Shown: positions 21,246 to 33,246, counted from the first letter of the stretch. The stretch: 64,000 nt of DNA from Breviolum minutum Mf 1.05b.01 (GCA_000507305.1 DF239265.1:1-64000), one strand, 5' to 3'. A program made the numbers and translations. The notes: a model not told the origin generated them from the sequence alone.

Positions 21246-21345
21246 TCACTCGAGCATTCGCGTCAAGGCATCAACAATGCCAGAAGTTTCCACATCGCCA
21301 GCAGCATGGGCATAGCCAAGCATGGCCTGCCATGTTGTAATTGTA
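21246..21345 (-). CDS. Possible PPR-like exon
   Basis: After TCCCATTGCAG the minus frame reads TITTWQAMLGYAHAAGDVET followed by SGIVDALTRMLE and a stop. The pattern T-x-W-x-x-M-L-x-x-Y-A-x-A-G-D-V-E resembles a single pentatricopeptide-type helical hairpin, a motif common in dinoflagellate organelle RNA-binding proteins. One repeat of about 32 residues cannot establish this; TPR-like or chance similarity is possible. Confidence 0.3.
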
Positions 21346-21833
21346 CTGCAATGGGACTCCCTAACAGACATCCACACCCCCTAAGCTACCCCATCACCAC
21401 AAATACGATTTGGAACAACAAGGCCATATTTCATGGCGTTTAGTGCTCAACATCCCCCAAGTAATTCAAGCCCCCAACTTCACCTTCAACAGAGCTGGAA
21501 CATTTCTCGTCATATTCGTTTCTTACGATCCGATTTTTTGCGCTTCACTCACGAACCTCCAAGTGTTCATCACCGAGGTCCTTCCTGGGAGGCGAAAATG
21601 GATGGATAGATGGAGATTCTCATTGGGACCTTCCAGCATTTTTAGGGCGTAAAATGTAGCCTTTTTTGTGCAAGGAACCAACGGGGTGATTTTTTGGTGC
21701 ACAGCCGTTAGTTGTTGAGGTGTGTGTGGTCATTATGATTCCATGCATGCTTTTCTTACACATATTAACGGATACAGCGAAAGGAAAGATAACTTAGATT
21801 CGCTGAAGGCGGTTGCAAAAACTTCCAAAAATA

Positions 21834-21905
21834 TATTCTCCCAAATCGTGCTGCAAAATGTTGATCTACCCTGGTACAATCCGTAAAGAATCACCAAAAA
21901 AAAAC
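21834..21905. repeat. Family J repeat copy
   Basis: ATTCTCCCAAATCGTGCTGC, CTACCCTGGTACAATCCGTA and AAGAATCACC. Confidence 0.6.
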
Positions 21906-21960
21906 ATCCAAAACATGGAAAATCCAAATCCCAACCCTGCATAGCTGTGTAGTATCACCT

Positions 21961-22008
21961 ATATACATTATATACCCTAAAAAATCCCATGTTTTTCATT
22001 GCTCATTT
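21961..22008. repeat. Family A element, right end
   Basis: ATTATATACCCTAAAAAATC then TTTTTCATTGCTCATTTG matches the family A right end. Confidence 0.5.
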
Positions 22009-24604
22009 GAAGACAAGTATTTGGTTGTGAAGTTTCATACCCCTCAAAAATAGTTGTGCCATGTAAATTTCCATCAATACAAGCTGAAATCCTCCATCAA
22101 TCCAAGGAATCTTAAGACGAAGCTGAAAAAGGAAGTAAACAAAGATCCACCCATGGAGTATCTAAGGCTGATCCCTTCAGCCCGGATTCCCAGTGGCTGA
22201 AGGTGAAGGTTGATTAAGCAACCTCGCCGTACTAAACATGTACCCCCCCAGAATTTTAACATTTTTCAACCCCCAAAAAAGAGGTTTTGGTTCAGATGTC
22301 TTTTCTTTTCTCATTTCGACAGTGACTGCACCACGAGCTGTTCAGTATAAGAAAGCATACCAACAACAATGAGAGATTAAGTATCGATACAAATACCTTT
22401 CAACATCCTTCAACAATAGCTGCTCTTCCTTTTAGAAACTGAGTTTAGTCTCCGGAATGGCGCTTGTTGAAGAAAAAGTATCAAAAACTAGATATATCCC
22501 TTCTTCACTTACTCAGCACTAAGCATCCACCAGACTAAACTTTTACTAGAAATGAATGGTACCAACCCTATAGATCTTGTTTCGAGGTTGATCATTGGCT
22601 TAAAGAAATGCAGGAATTCCCAAAAATCGAACTCCGAAACCCATGAAACCCTCTGAGGTGTGAAGTTTTCCGAAGTAAAAATCCCTCCAAAAACCAAAGC
22701 CCTCAAGTCATTTTTTGTTGCAGCGAAACGGTGCACCCAACCAACATGGGAAGTTTTTTTTTTAAAACAACATCTGAACACGCAACTTTTGCTGAAATGT
22801 TTCAACCTTCCCCTGTTTTTTGTTTAAAAAAAACCGCAGCACCATCGAAAAAAACAAACTGGACCAAAGGAGCGAGGTGAGCCACACGTGTACGGCACGC
22901 TCCAGATTTTCCACGAACTCCTGTGAACAAAAAGCCAGGTGAATTGGGGGGCCTGGACCCTGGTACCATAAAGCCAACCATTTCTTAATGGATGGGTGTT
23001 TAGATGTTTAGTGATTTCTACTACCACCAAGGTCACAGCAAAAAAAAAAGGCTTTTGGGGGAGCCTGGTCCAAAATCATGAAGGTCTCAGTAGGATAAAA
23101 ATTTCACGTCGACATGTGTGATGTTTTTCGTATAATTCTTTGGTGCCAAGCAGGTTTTTTTTCTGCCACTAAGGCTAGTAGTTCTCAGTTGTCAATTCAA
23201 TCCTGTTGCATTGGTTGAACATTTGTATTATCTGCACATACATGTATGTGTGTTTATGTACATGGAACTACCCAAAAACGATTTTTCAACACCCCTGAAC
23301 TTTCAGACGAATACAAACATAGCAGTCTTTCGAAGGAGAAACCATAGAAAAAACGAATCTGCACATGGTGAAAACAATCCCTCAGAAATTGAACATCATA
23401 AAAAAAAACAAGATCTTCTTGTTTCAACCTTTCAAAGTTGTTTTGTTCTTACGGTGATTTACGCCCCGTAAGTCCGGCAATTTTCCTCCACGAAAAAAAA
23501 CTTCAACCTGGTGAAGCTTCGTATAGACGAACAAATGCGTCTCTTGATGGTCTCGGAAAAAGTGGCCGTAGTGAGCCAAGAAATGTCCTCAAGAAATCAC
23601 CGGTGCCCAGGTGGTTGAGAGCAGTTTCTTGGTGGTTTTGGTGTGTGTTTTCCCTCAAAGAAAATTGGAGTTGATGTGGATACCTTGAGGAGAATTCTTT
23701 CTGAATTTTACTCCACATCCTCCCCCCAAAAAAAACATCGCACATGTCCAACTTCTATTGGGGTAGAAATAAGAAAAAAAACTCAAGGACTTTCCAACCA
23801 ATGGACCGGGTTGGAAAAGCCAAAATCGAATGCACCACAGTAACTCGTCATCCCCCCAAAACTTATACGGATACGCCACACACCACAGGGAGAAAAATCT
23901 TACTTCCGAAACTCTGGAAAAGGTCGTTTTCCTTTTACATCAAGGGTTTTTAAGCTGATACCCTTGGGCCATGCGCCTTCCCAACTGATAGGTGCATACC
24001 AACCCTCAGGTTTTAACACAAAAACACCAAAAACACAACTGGACCCAAAACATTCAATGGTTCGTCAGTTTCAACAATAAAGCCTCAACATTTTCAAGAT
24101 TTCCAAGTTCGGTTCATCTTTTTTCAAAGTTTGTTGAGAAATTCCACTTCTGCTGATCTTTGGGTCTCTGAAGAAAACATATCCAAGCATAAAACTATCA
24201 AGTGAAACACCCTCCAAACGACAAACCCTCCAGTTTTCTTAAACCTACCGAATCCCTTGGGAAAATATCATTGTTTTTTCGATGGATGAAGACTTTGCCA
24301 GTCAAAATTGATCAAGGCGAGAGAAAAGAATAATCCATTACAATGTATCCCTGTTTGGGGTTTCAAAACGTTGGGTACTAGGTGGGCCTGTAATTTCAAT
24401 ATCAGAGGCTCTCCCAATAGAAACACTTGGGTATCAATGCTTGCTTCTTTCCCCGAAAATCTTCCTAAACAAAAACTCCATCGTGGACTCTATCCTTCAG
24501 CACACTAAGCGAAACGGCATTTATTTTTGAAACTCATGCCACCTGAAAAGCGTTTCGAAGACATACTTTGAACATGAAATTTGCTATTATCCAAGAAATC
24601 TCCA
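22009..24604. other. No firm feature
   Basis: 2.6 kb of AT-rich sequence. A family E-like scrap lies at 22240-22290 (CCCCCAGAATTTTAACAT). Frames up to 98 residues show no motif. Confidence 0.4.
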
Positions 24605-24800
24605 ACGGTCGGACCCACGGTCCACGGAACCTAAACCTTAATATCTAATGGCTTGATCGCAACTCACTTAAGGGTCCGTTGGAAAGGTACCATTCAATTT
24701 TTGCTGGACATTAAAAGAAACATATTTTTACTTCAACATGAGGCGAAACCATTGACGGAACGAATCCATCTCCCCACCAAAAATTGTTTAAAAACCATGC
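24605..24800 (+). repeat. Family O repeat, copy 1
   Basis: GGACCCACGGTCCACGGAAC, CTAAACCTTAATATCTAATGG, ACTCACTTAAGGGTCCGTTG and CAGAAAATCATCGACT align in order with 59348-59515. It is not an obvious hairpin. Confidence 0.65.
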
Positions 24801-24949
24801 AGAAAATCATCGACTCAGAAACTACGAAAGCAGCTTGAATATCAGTAATTTTTCAAAGAACTCGGTACAATGAAATGAACCAAACTTGGAGAAACATCAT
24901 AAACTGGCTGGTGGCTCAACCCCCCAACTAATTGTTCGTGTGCTCGTCA

Positions 24950-25065
24950 TTTGCCCTCCCGAAGTTTAACAGTTCGCCCCTCAAAAGTTACCGGGCCCCG
25001 ATAGGAAAGCAGTGTTCCAACCATCATTTTCCCAGGGGTTATGTTGAACTTCAGGGGGGTATATA
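24950..25065. repeat. Family E2 hairpin element
   Basis: GCCCTCCCGAAGTTTAACAG and TTCGCCCCTCAAAAG at the left; GGGGTTATGTTGAACTTCAG and GGGGGTA at the right. Confidence 0.75.
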
Positions 25066-25228
25066 TTTTATGTGGTCAAAATCATGGCCATCCTTTTTCC
25101 CTTTCCAGACTTTGCATGTGTCGCATTTTTTCGCTTCAGCCTAAGTGACTCAAATAATGTCCAAAGCCATCGGAGTCCACCTTAAAAAATGCGTGGAATG
25201 AAGGACCCCAATTTTTCCAAGCCCCAAC

Positions 25229-25358
25229 AAGGTGGGCCCCCTACCAGTTATGACAGGGTTTATAACTCCTATAACTAGGGTTATAAGAACAGTTAGCCAT
25301 TTATAAGGCCATTTATAGGGGTTATAACTCCATTTATAACTGCTCAAGGAGGGCCCTT
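25229..25358. repeat. Family G hairpin element
   Basis: AAGGTGGGCCCCCTACCAGT; interior GGGTTTATAACTCCTATAAC and GGGGTTATAACTCCATTTAT; right end GGGCCCTTA. Confidence 0.8.
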
Positions 25359-25685
25359 AGGATCCATGACATTTTCTGTTGGGATGACTTCCAAACATTT
25401 GTAAAAATGGGGTGTTTTACCTTCACCTTAAAGGGGGTTCCGTTTGGGAAGATTGGGGAAGCTGGAATCACCACGACCCCCTTAAGAATCCCAAAAAATC
25501 CATTGAAAAAAAACCAAATTGAACCAACACTTCATTTTTTTTTGGGAGAAACCATCCGTTGGTTTTCGGAAAGAAACAATGACTTCCGCCCCCACAAAAC
25601 AACTGAATGTCAGGAGATATCATGGGTATTTCTGATGCTCTTTTGGAGGTCAATGAATCTGAGGACCGAATGAATGACATGTTGA

Positions 25686-25795
25686 CTAGGTGGTGGTTGA
25701 ACCAACCCATCTGAAAAATGTTAGTGAAAAATTGGTGATTTTCTTCCCCAAGGTTCGAGAAGTGAACATAAAAAAATATTTGAAAACCACATCCG
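25686..25795. repeat. Family C hairpin element (C1)
   Basis: CTAGGTGGTGGTTGAACCAA at the left and ATATTTGAAAACCACATCC at the right, with a mutated right end. Confidence 0.8.
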
Positions 25796-26279
25796 GGTTG
25801 ATATTCATTACGGGTTACAAAAAAATTTCCGCCAGGTGGTGGGGGAGGGTTCTTGTGAAATTGGCACGCCGCCTCGGGAAGGGATTTCCAAGGACCTGGG
25901 CAAAATTTTACAGTTCCCAAGGGTTTCCCACAAGGGTTTCCTGCAGAAACATTATCAATCTGGCCAAATTACAACAACACTTCGGAAACCTGAATTAACG
26001 GCCATAAAATTGGGAGGGGATTCCCTTACTAGTGACCAACCGGAAGACAAGGATAGTTCCAACCTTGGCATTTTTCTGGGTCAGGATTTGGGCTGCATGT
26101 TTGTGGAGAAAATGCCATATTTTTTGAGCTTCATCAATCTTAAAGGGTAGAAATTGTCTTTATATGCCTTGTTTTGGGCTCTGGATCCTGAAAACTATGA
26201 TCTTCAAAAGTAAAATGCCTATTTTTGAGTTTCCAAAACTCAAACAAGAATGCAAAAAACACCTCATTTTCTTTCAAAC
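25796..26279. other. No firm gene
   Basis: A plus frame across 25836-26150 is open and polar but without a motif. Nothing else seen. Confidence 0.35.
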
Positions 26280-26411
26280 CTACAAGTACTCACTGGGATG
26301 GAACATCCTCCAAGTGGTGGATTTTTTTCGTTTGTTTCGTCTGTTATTGCAGTCAAGATGAGCCACGTACCAAGTCTTGAACTCATCCAGCAAGGGCTGC
26401 CACTCCGCCAT
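26280..26411 (-). CDS. Small ORF or exon, unknown product
   Basis: From the ATG at 26411 the frame reads MAEWQPLLDEFKTWYVAHLD and continues 23 residues with a basic tail (NNRRNKRKKS) to a TAG at 26280. The frame is also open upstream of the ATG, so this may be an internal exon whose 3' border lies near residue 20, where GC content drops. No homologue is recognised. Confidence 0.35.
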   Translation of the reverse strand: MAEWQPLLDEFKTWYVAHLDCNNRRNKRKKSTTWRMFHPSEYL

Positions 26412-26939
26412 GGCTGACCCCGTGACCCACCCGTGACAACCTGTACCAACCAACCCCTTTCGTTTGACAAATTTCGATTTAGATGTGAGGATCTTTTTGG
26501 TAAGGTATGGGTGGTTTCATAGGATGTTGATTTAATGTTTATTTACTACCAAGATTGAATAAGATGAGTTCTGGAGGTCAGTATAAATACAATATACACA
26601 TTAATTCGCTTGGGTTCTCAATGATCTTGCTGGTAACACAAAAACATCGCCCTTAGCTTTACCATCGGATCCCAAAGCCGGCTCCACCGAAAACTGACGT
26701 ATTTTCTGAAAAAAATGCTGGGGCCGGAAGATGAAAGTTCCTTTTTTTGAACTGCTCTCCCTTTTTGAGGTGACATTGGCAAATTTCTATCTTCACTTAC
26801 AACCATTCTTCAATTAAATTACCATGTTCTATCCGCTGCCACCCGAAGCCAACCGGCTTCAACTGTTCTGAAACAAAAAACCTCATGGAGCTGAGAGTGG
26901 TTTATCCAGCTACCTGTTTGGTGTCCATGCAAGGTGGAT
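26412..26939. other. No recognised feature
   Basis: AT-rich spacer; nothing seen. Confidence 0.45.
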
Positions 26940-27062
26940 GGATCTACTTGGATTTGCTTGGAAAGAAAAAAAAACATATTCTCCCAAATGATGGTTTAGT
27001 TTAATGGTGACTTATCATGGTACAAAGTAACAAAAAGTATCCTTAAAACAAATCTAAGTATA
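26940..27062. repeat. Family J repeat copy
   Basis: CTTGGATTTGCTTGGAAAG, TATTCTCCCAAATGATGG, TTATCATGGTACAAAGTAAC and TATCCTTAAAACAAATC in the family J order. Confidence 0.65.
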
Positions 27063-27182
27063 ATCCACCTCTCAAAGAAATTGAGGTTTTAAGTCCCGTT
27101 GGATAGCTTCCGCAGTGTGAAACATAACGTAGATGACGCAGGTTCTTTTGTATTAGATTGTATGGGTCCTGAAAAAAACGGT

Positions 27183-27322
27183 CTTACTTTCCATTGAATC
27201 CTGGTTGCTGAATAGGGATCCTTATTTCATGGCTTATGAAAGAATCCCCATATCACTAGGTCACTAGGTCTTGTGATCCCCTATATACCCTAAACAACCA
27301 GGGATTTTTTCATTGCTCATAT
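27183..27322. repeat. Family A element
   Basis: CTTACTTTCCATTGAATCCT, GGGATCCTTATTTCATGGCT, CCCCTATATACCCTAAACAA and TTTTTTCATTGCTCATA. Only the left terminal GAGCCACG is lost. Confidence 0.85.
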
Positions 27323-27399
27323 GGATTGTATTGTGTATTTTGGCCTCTAGAGTCTTCCTGAAATAAAGGATTTCCCCCTTTGGCTCGGAGACACTCTCG

Positions 27400-27612
27400 C
27401 TATACCGGCATTGCCCCAACGGAGACAATCAAGCCGTACACAGGCGTTGTAGAATTTGGCACTGAATCAACCCGTACCCAAACCCTGGAGTCACCAATAT
27501 TTAGATCCATTTTCGGTACCATCTCTGGCGGATAGTTTCCGAACATGTTTTTTGGGGACAAATCTGCAACCTTGGTACAATGTGGAAATTTGACCCACCC
27601 CCAAAAAAACAT
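27400..27612 (-). other. Possible exon overlapping a repeat
   Basis: The minus frame ends MVPKMDLNIGDSRVWVRVDS and VPNSTTPVYGLIVSVGAMPV. The stretch CAAACCCTGGAGTCACCAAT with ATTTAGATCC (27478-27510) resembles 60746-60790 (CAAACTCTGGAGTCACACCC, AATATTTTTAAAG), so it is probably a diverged dispersed repeat rather than a gene. Confidence 0.25.
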
Positions 27613-28022
27613 GGTAATTCCTTTGAATTTGAGGTGCCTGGTGGGAATTTCGCCATGGTGGGGCTGAACCCTCTATAATTTTGTCTTGATTTTTCTTAAT
27701 TCTGCTTGGCAAATATGCATGAAAGCAAAAAACACATCCCCAAAAATTCAACTATATTCACCCAATTTCTAAAAAAAATCTATCATGAGAATCTCCTTTT
27801 TCCATCTATCAATCTTCTTTAACCCTTCCCGGTTTAATAAACGCACGCATGTGTTTGTTGTTGTGGTTGAGTTCTCTGCCCTGTCAACCGGGGCTGGGAT
27901 CACTCCACCACTAAGCCATTGGAAGGATCCACAAAAATGCGAGCCTGGGATTGGGATGGGATGGTTGGAGGAGTTTCTCCCACCTTTGGGGGGTTGCGAG
28001 TTTTTCATGATCCCAAAAAAAA

Positions 28023-28140
28023 TACCCTCCGGGATCAACTAACAGGTCGCTGGGGTAGGAAAATCCACCATTTGAGTCGATGTATTTCCTATTGGGAAAA
28101 TGGTGGATTTCCCTTTGCCAAGTTAGGTTACTGGAGGGTA
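28023..28140. repeat. Family F hairpin element
   Basis: TACCCTCCGGGATCAACTAA at the left, GTTACTGGAGGGTA at the right, and an inner palindrome AAAATCCACCATTTGAGTCG / AAAATGGTGGATTT. Confidence 0.8.
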
Positions 28141-29516
28141 GCTATTTTTCAACCAAAAAAATGACAAACTTTTTTTGGGGGACAGTTTTTTTTTGTGTGG
28201 TTTCTTATACGGAAAAAACAACAAACACGTCATGAGAACCCCATTGGATCTTCATTTTTTGTGTTGGTTGGATTCTTTTTTTGGGAAGCACCTTTTGGAC
28301 CGCCAAAACTTGTCGGAAAAGGGGAGGCAGCGGTTGTACACCCATCATCTGAAAAAAAAGCAACGCATGAAGAAACGTTGGGATTTCCATCTTTTTTCTC
28401 CTTCAAGACTTCGTGGTTAGCAATGAACAACCAAATCTTTGAAAAAGGCCACCACCCTACACTCACCTCTCCAAACTCCCTTGTTGGGGGAACCATTTTA
28501 TGTATTATCCAAAAGTTACAAAGCTGGGTTTTGGATACGTGAGTACAGTAAGGGGCATTTCTCTGGTTGTAAAATGAGATAGTTTTTAATGGGGTTTTTG
28601 AACCAGGAATTTGCATTCCAACATATCCAGCAGGTAAACGGGGGGCGAAAAACTACTGTAGGGAGGTGTCTTTTTAGTCGAAGTAGTGTTGATCGCATGA
28701 TCTGGTGAAACTCTCAATTCTAGCAAAATCATGCAAACTTGAATGGGACAGCATGAAGGATCATTTATCTTGGGCAAAAAATTATCCTATCATTTCCTAA
28801 GCCATATTTCTTTTGGGGCATTGGTGGCGGAAAAGTTCCCCGAGAAAACTTTTCACCATAAATAAATTCACAACCTTTGGGAATTGGTTACAAGAAACGT
28901 GGGGGGCAACGACGCTTGGTGGTTACTCAGAAAAGATCCCCCGAATTCTTGGCGTCCATTATGTCAAACAAACCAAAAAATCAAAGGGTGGTCTAAAATC
29001 AATGGGTTCCGAGGTGGACCAATGGAACAAAATCACGTCTCAGATTTCTTGGGTTGGAAGGCTTCCTAAAAACCCAACATTTTAAAACATAACCTGAAAG
29101 ATGACTCCCAAAAAACCAACCACAAGATGCCATCAACCTTCCCATGGAATGAACTCATATCAAGATAACCACTGAAAATGCCACCTGAAAATGAAGCCCA
29201 ATGCAAGTATTCTTCAAATCTGCAACGCACACCTCACACAAATCTCCCCGCCCGGGCCTTCAGCAAGCAGCTAACAAGTGTCCTAGCCATCTCGTGAAAG
29301 ACCGTGGCCTGGAAAAGAGGAAAACAACATGGTGCCATTTTTTTCTCGTTTGGTTGTCGTTGTTTGTTGCGTTATTTTGTTTGCCCACCCAAAAAAAAGA
29401 AAAGAATAGGGATGCCCAAGAATCCTGTAAATGTTGAAAGGAAATGAAGACTTTCCAAAACAAACAAGGTCGAGTGGTGTTGTTTAGGGTTGTTTGCGTT
29501 CAATCCTATAAGTGTC
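28141..29516. other. No firm feature
   Basis: Overlapping frames on both strands of 60-128 residues; none shows a domain. AT-rich composition argues against coding. Confidence 0.4.
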
Positions 29517-29627
29517 CTACTGTTCCTGGAAGAAATCCTGCACCACCTGTTATCTATGCAACCCTATGAGACATGAAATGTTCTCCATATCAACTGGTTG
29601 GCTGGATTTCTGAACCATCAACAGTAC
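29517..29627. repeat. Family I element, left arm decayed
   Basis: TACTGTTCCTGGAAGAAATC and GCACCACC at the left; GGATTTCTGAACCATCAACA and GTA at the right. Confidence 0.7.
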
Positions 29628-29815
29628 GAACAACATCTATGTCTATAGGATCTTTCTTGATATGTCCGGAGATCATTCAATGCTTCGCTTGTGGTTAACC
29701 CTGCTGGTTGAGCTTAAGTCTCGACCAATGAAGTGATCAACATCATACGCACCATGGGAAAGAACAGTTTCATAAAATCACAGGTGCTGAGCGTCCATAG
29801 TATATATATATATAT

Positions 29816-29923
29816 GGGTGTTTCCAAAAATAGGGAGTACCCCCAAATCATCCATTTTACTAGGGTTTTCCATTATAAAATCATCCATTTTGGGGGAGAG
29901 CCCTATTTTTTGGAAACACCCAC
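29816..29923. repeat. Family B1 hairpin element in a TA tract
   Basis: GGGTGTTTCCAAAAATAGGG to TTTTTTGGAAACACCC. It is flanked by TATATATATATAT on the left and ACATATATT on the right, as expected for insertion into TA. Confidence 0.9.
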
Positions 29924-31071
29924 ATATATTTTGAATTTACAGGCTTAGGGGTACTTAGTATTACTTAGTAGGTTTAAAGTACCTTGAATCACTTCTGAGA
30001 TCATATAAGCCTAGCTATCAAATTACAACTAACATCAAACATCCCCAAAAAATCTGTCTGTCTTCTACAAACACCTTCTTTCAAACAAACCGAAACTCAA
30101 ATTTCCGAATACTTGATATCATGAACGTTTTTTGAATATATGAATTCACCGGTTAGGAGGGATCAAGAAAGGTTCGCTCCACCTCATCACTACCGGCTCT
30201 TTGCAAGGGTGTCGAAAAAAACTCGGTAAAACAGCTTCCACGTCGTCAATAAATCATGTTGTCGTCTTTTTTAGAACACCATATCTTGTTCTCATGGTAG
30301 TAAAGAACAAAGATCATCCAATGTCAAAATAAGGCAAAAACAAAGTATCAACAACTTTTTCACTCACATTGACTGAAAGCGTGAAGTTTTTCCTTTTAAC
30401 TTCCCGGAAAAGGCCTCCAACTAGCAATTCTGCTAAAGTTTATGAACCAAAACTCGTTGACAAACCACACCCCCATAAAAGTGGCTACAAACTTGAATCC
30501 GTCGAGTCAGCCCTCACCAAAACCAAAATCCTTCAATCCCTTAACCCTCAAAACATCCCCAGGTATCCCCAAAAAAACACACACCAAAACCCGCCTTCAT
30601 CGCGAATTTCTTGGGTCGCACTTTGGTAAACGACGCCGAAGCCTCAGAGGATTTTCGATTTCCCACCGCCCGCTGAATCGCGTTTGGGCGTTTGGAACGC
30701 CATGGGCGTTAAGCTGGTTGAATCATCAAGTAAAAAAAAACATCTCAATTAAAACTCCAAATGATTCCAAATGTTCTTTTTAGGTCTTAAGAGTAAATAC
30801 CAAGATTTGTGTCAAGTTCGAGTTTGTTTTTGATTTGATGCCATGTGGTGATTTGAAATCACACCACCCTGCGCCTTCGTTCTCAAGAAGTCGTAAACGC
30901 AGGTGGCTGCCTCATGGACGGATGGGTCTGAACTGTGTTTGGTCTGATCGGAAGTCTTATTTGACTCAACATCACGCATTTTCGAAAAAAAAATCATCTT
31001 CCAAACCTTTATTTATTGGGGTTCCATGTAAACTTTTACGGGGTGTAGCTTGGAAAGATATGGCAAAAATC
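29924..31071. other. No firm feature
   Basis: 30440-30700 is Lys/Pro-rich in two plus frames (TSPGIPKKTHTKTR) but has no motif. Nothing assigned. Confidence 0.35.
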
Positions 31072-31183
31072 GAGTTGGTGGTTGAACACAGATCTTTTTC
31101 ACAACATGCGCAAGTCAAATTGGACTATTTCCCCAAAGGTTTTGGGTAAACAGGACAAACATCCTTGAAAAATTACCACCTAG
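31072..31183. repeat. Family C element, degenerate
   Basis: GAGTTGGTGGTTGAACACAG at the left, CAAGTCAAATTGGACTATTT inside, AATTACCACCTAG at the right. Confidence 0.7.
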
Positions 31184-31407
31184 ATTAGACTGCTGAGAAA
31201 AAGAACCGACAAGACGTTGGGGGGGTAGGTTGACCGGTCATGATTAGAACAGAACCAGCGGAAAATGGGTGATCATTTATTCTAGATACTAAGACCTGGA
31301 AGCCCTCTTTGTGTCAACCCTTGCTGAAATGGTCAGCAACTTTTTCGGCCGGGATTTCTTGAATCAACTTAATTGGCCAAAAGTTGCCCCATGTTTTCTC
31401 CCCATCT

Positions 31408-31509
31408 GGATGTTTCCGAAAATAATGGTACCCCCAAATCATCCATTTTAATAGGGTTTTCCATTATAAACCATCCATTTTGTGGTACCCCTATTTTTGG
31501 AAACACCCA
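31408..31509. repeat. Family B1 hairpin element
   Basis: GGATGTTTCCGAAAATAATG, CCATTATAAACCATCC core, TATTTTTGGAAACACCC right arm. CCCATCTG occurs at both flanks. Confidence 0.9.
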
Positions 31510-31649
31510 TCTGTCACCATCCAGGAAAGGGGTTTCCCCTTTTTTGGCCGCCTGTGCCGCACCAACACCATGGAGGTGAAGTGAAGTGCTTGAGCAGCCA
31601 TGGGGCGGAACCTGCAGCCCCACCAGGACCCAAAACCAAGGACCACACG

Positions 31650-31780
31650 ACCTGGATGTCCCGGTTGGAAGTTAGGATCAATTGGTTAGTAAATGGGTTA
31701 TTTCACCCCAATATACTCCATTTATAAGTAGGATAGAACCTGTTCATCCTGACCTTTGATCCTAACTTCCTTCCCAAAAG
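31650..31780. repeat. Family H hairpin element
   Basis: CTGGATGTCCCGGTTGGAAG then TTAGGATCAA at the left; TTGATCCTAACTTCCTTCCC at the right; core ACTCCATTTATAAGTAGG. The outer right TGGATGTCCC complement is lost. Confidence 0.75.
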
Positions 31781-31945
31781 AAACCACCCTTAGAAAAAGA
31801 AAGGTTTCCAACAACCAAGTCCCTTCCTTCTTTATCAAAACGCCATTTTTTTGGTGGGAAGAACAACAGAACCAAAACCAACAACGCAAGTTACTGGAAA
31901 TCCCTTCCGGCATTTTTCCAACAAAAAAACCCTCTCCAGATTCAG

Positions 31946-32056
31946 ATGTTTATTTCGGCCGCCTGTGAAGGAACCTCATCCTCCGGAAAAGGTTCTTGTA
32001 ACTCCACCACCTTGACCATGCCCTGGAAAGCTTTGGAGGAAGATTTGACGAAGTCG
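31946..32056 (+). CDS. Possible internal exon, strand uncertain
   Basis: On + a CTCTCCAGATTCAG acceptor precedes 111 bp (37 codons: MFISAACEGTSSSGKGSCNS, TTLTMPWKALEEDLTKS), followed by the consensus donor GTAAGTAC at 32057. Exon length is a multiple of three. The opposite strand over the same bases is equally protein-like (KSSSKAFQGMVKVVELQEPF, PEDEVPSQAAEINI, stop at 31942). The splice consensus favours +, but the peptide quality favours minus. Confidence 0.3.
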
Positions 32057-32109
32057 GTAAGTACAAAAATGCCCCAAGATGGGCCCCGGTTGCCGAGCGT
32101 TGTAGATGG

Positions 32110-32220
32110 AGTGACAGGGGGCACGGATCAATGGCCGACAATAAATGGGCAACTGGGGTTACAACCCCTATAAGTGGAGTTAAAACCATACTTAAAATAG
32201 GTAGGGGCCCACTTTGTGGG
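32110..32220. repeat. Family G element
   Basis: GGGTTACAACCCCTATAAGT, GGAGTTAAAACC and a right end TAGGGGCCCACTTTGTG. Confidence 0.7.
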
Positions 32221-32244
32221 AAACCTTTGGAGAAAAAAAACCCT

Positions 32245-32460
32245 TTTGATGTTTTCATTACCTCGCAAGGAAACCCACCAAAATGATGGGTAATTCGAAA
32301 TAATCATGGGTAAATTTTTGACACCCCTAATTCAAACAATCATTTTATGGATTTGCTTAAGGTGGTTGGAAAAAAAGTAAAATTGTATATCCCAAATGGT
32401 GGCTTATATGGTGATTTACCATGGCGCAAAATCCAAAAATCACCCCAACCACATCCAAGT
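32245..32460. repeat. Family J, long copy
   Basis: ATTCAAACAATCATTTTATG, GATTTGCTTAAGGTGGTTGG and AAAAAGT, then ATCCCAAATGGTGGCTTATA and ATTTACCATGGCGCAAAATC. The same order occurs at 45640-45935. Confidence 0.65.
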
Positions 32461-33246
32461 TGTTTGGGGAAATCAATGTTGCCATTTGTTTTTGGATCCT
32501 CCCAAAATGGTCCCAAGGTCTCGCAAAACTCACGAAATTCCCCAAGTCTACGGGGGGCAAATGTGCTACGAATCGCCTGAGTTATTCCCTTGAGTTGTTT
32601 CCCCAGTTCCGGGATGCCACTCGTTCTTAGGTTCGGGGATCCCAAAACCTAAACGGAGTCATGTGCTCCGATTGCATGCTGATAAAGGAGGGGGGACAAA
32701 ACTGAATTTTTACCCAACAAAAGTCATTACTCCAGTTCGATACCTGGCACGTAGTAACGTTTGGGGATAAATCCACACAAGCCAATAGTTAGGGAGTCCA
32801 TCCTTGTAACCCGTTTTTGGCTCTTGGATGGGATTCCCCCTTGGCAGATCCCCAACATGATGATTTCTGCAACGATTTGTTTTTTTTCAATTTTAATGAA
32901 GCGTTTTGTGATGCTTAAAATGACCAACATATCTCACAAAACCTGAAAAAACAGGTATAATCCAACAAATACTCTGCCCAAAAACAAATCTCTCCACTCA
33001 ACGTGGACCCATCAAACTCGCCTTGTCAGACCATGAAGCGTGTGCATCAGGCAGGTCGTAGAGAGGATTGAATGCATCATCTTCTCCTGGCAGATCGGTT
33101 TTTCAGTTAGAAAAAATCTAGTTTGGCCAATTTTAGGATAAAACAAATCCATTAAGTTTTTGGGGTAGCGAAACAGCCACATATTTTTTTGGCATCGTCC
33201 AATCAAACATGGCCCTCCAAAGCCCTACGGATGATCCGCAAGATTC
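32461..33246. other. No firm feature
   Basis: Spacer with no recognisable gene or repeat family. Confidence 0.4.

Noticed and set aside
28195-28616. Overlapping ORFs of 115 and 128 codons on opposite strands
   Set aside because: AT-rich, Phe/Lys-heavy translations without motifs; both probably chance.
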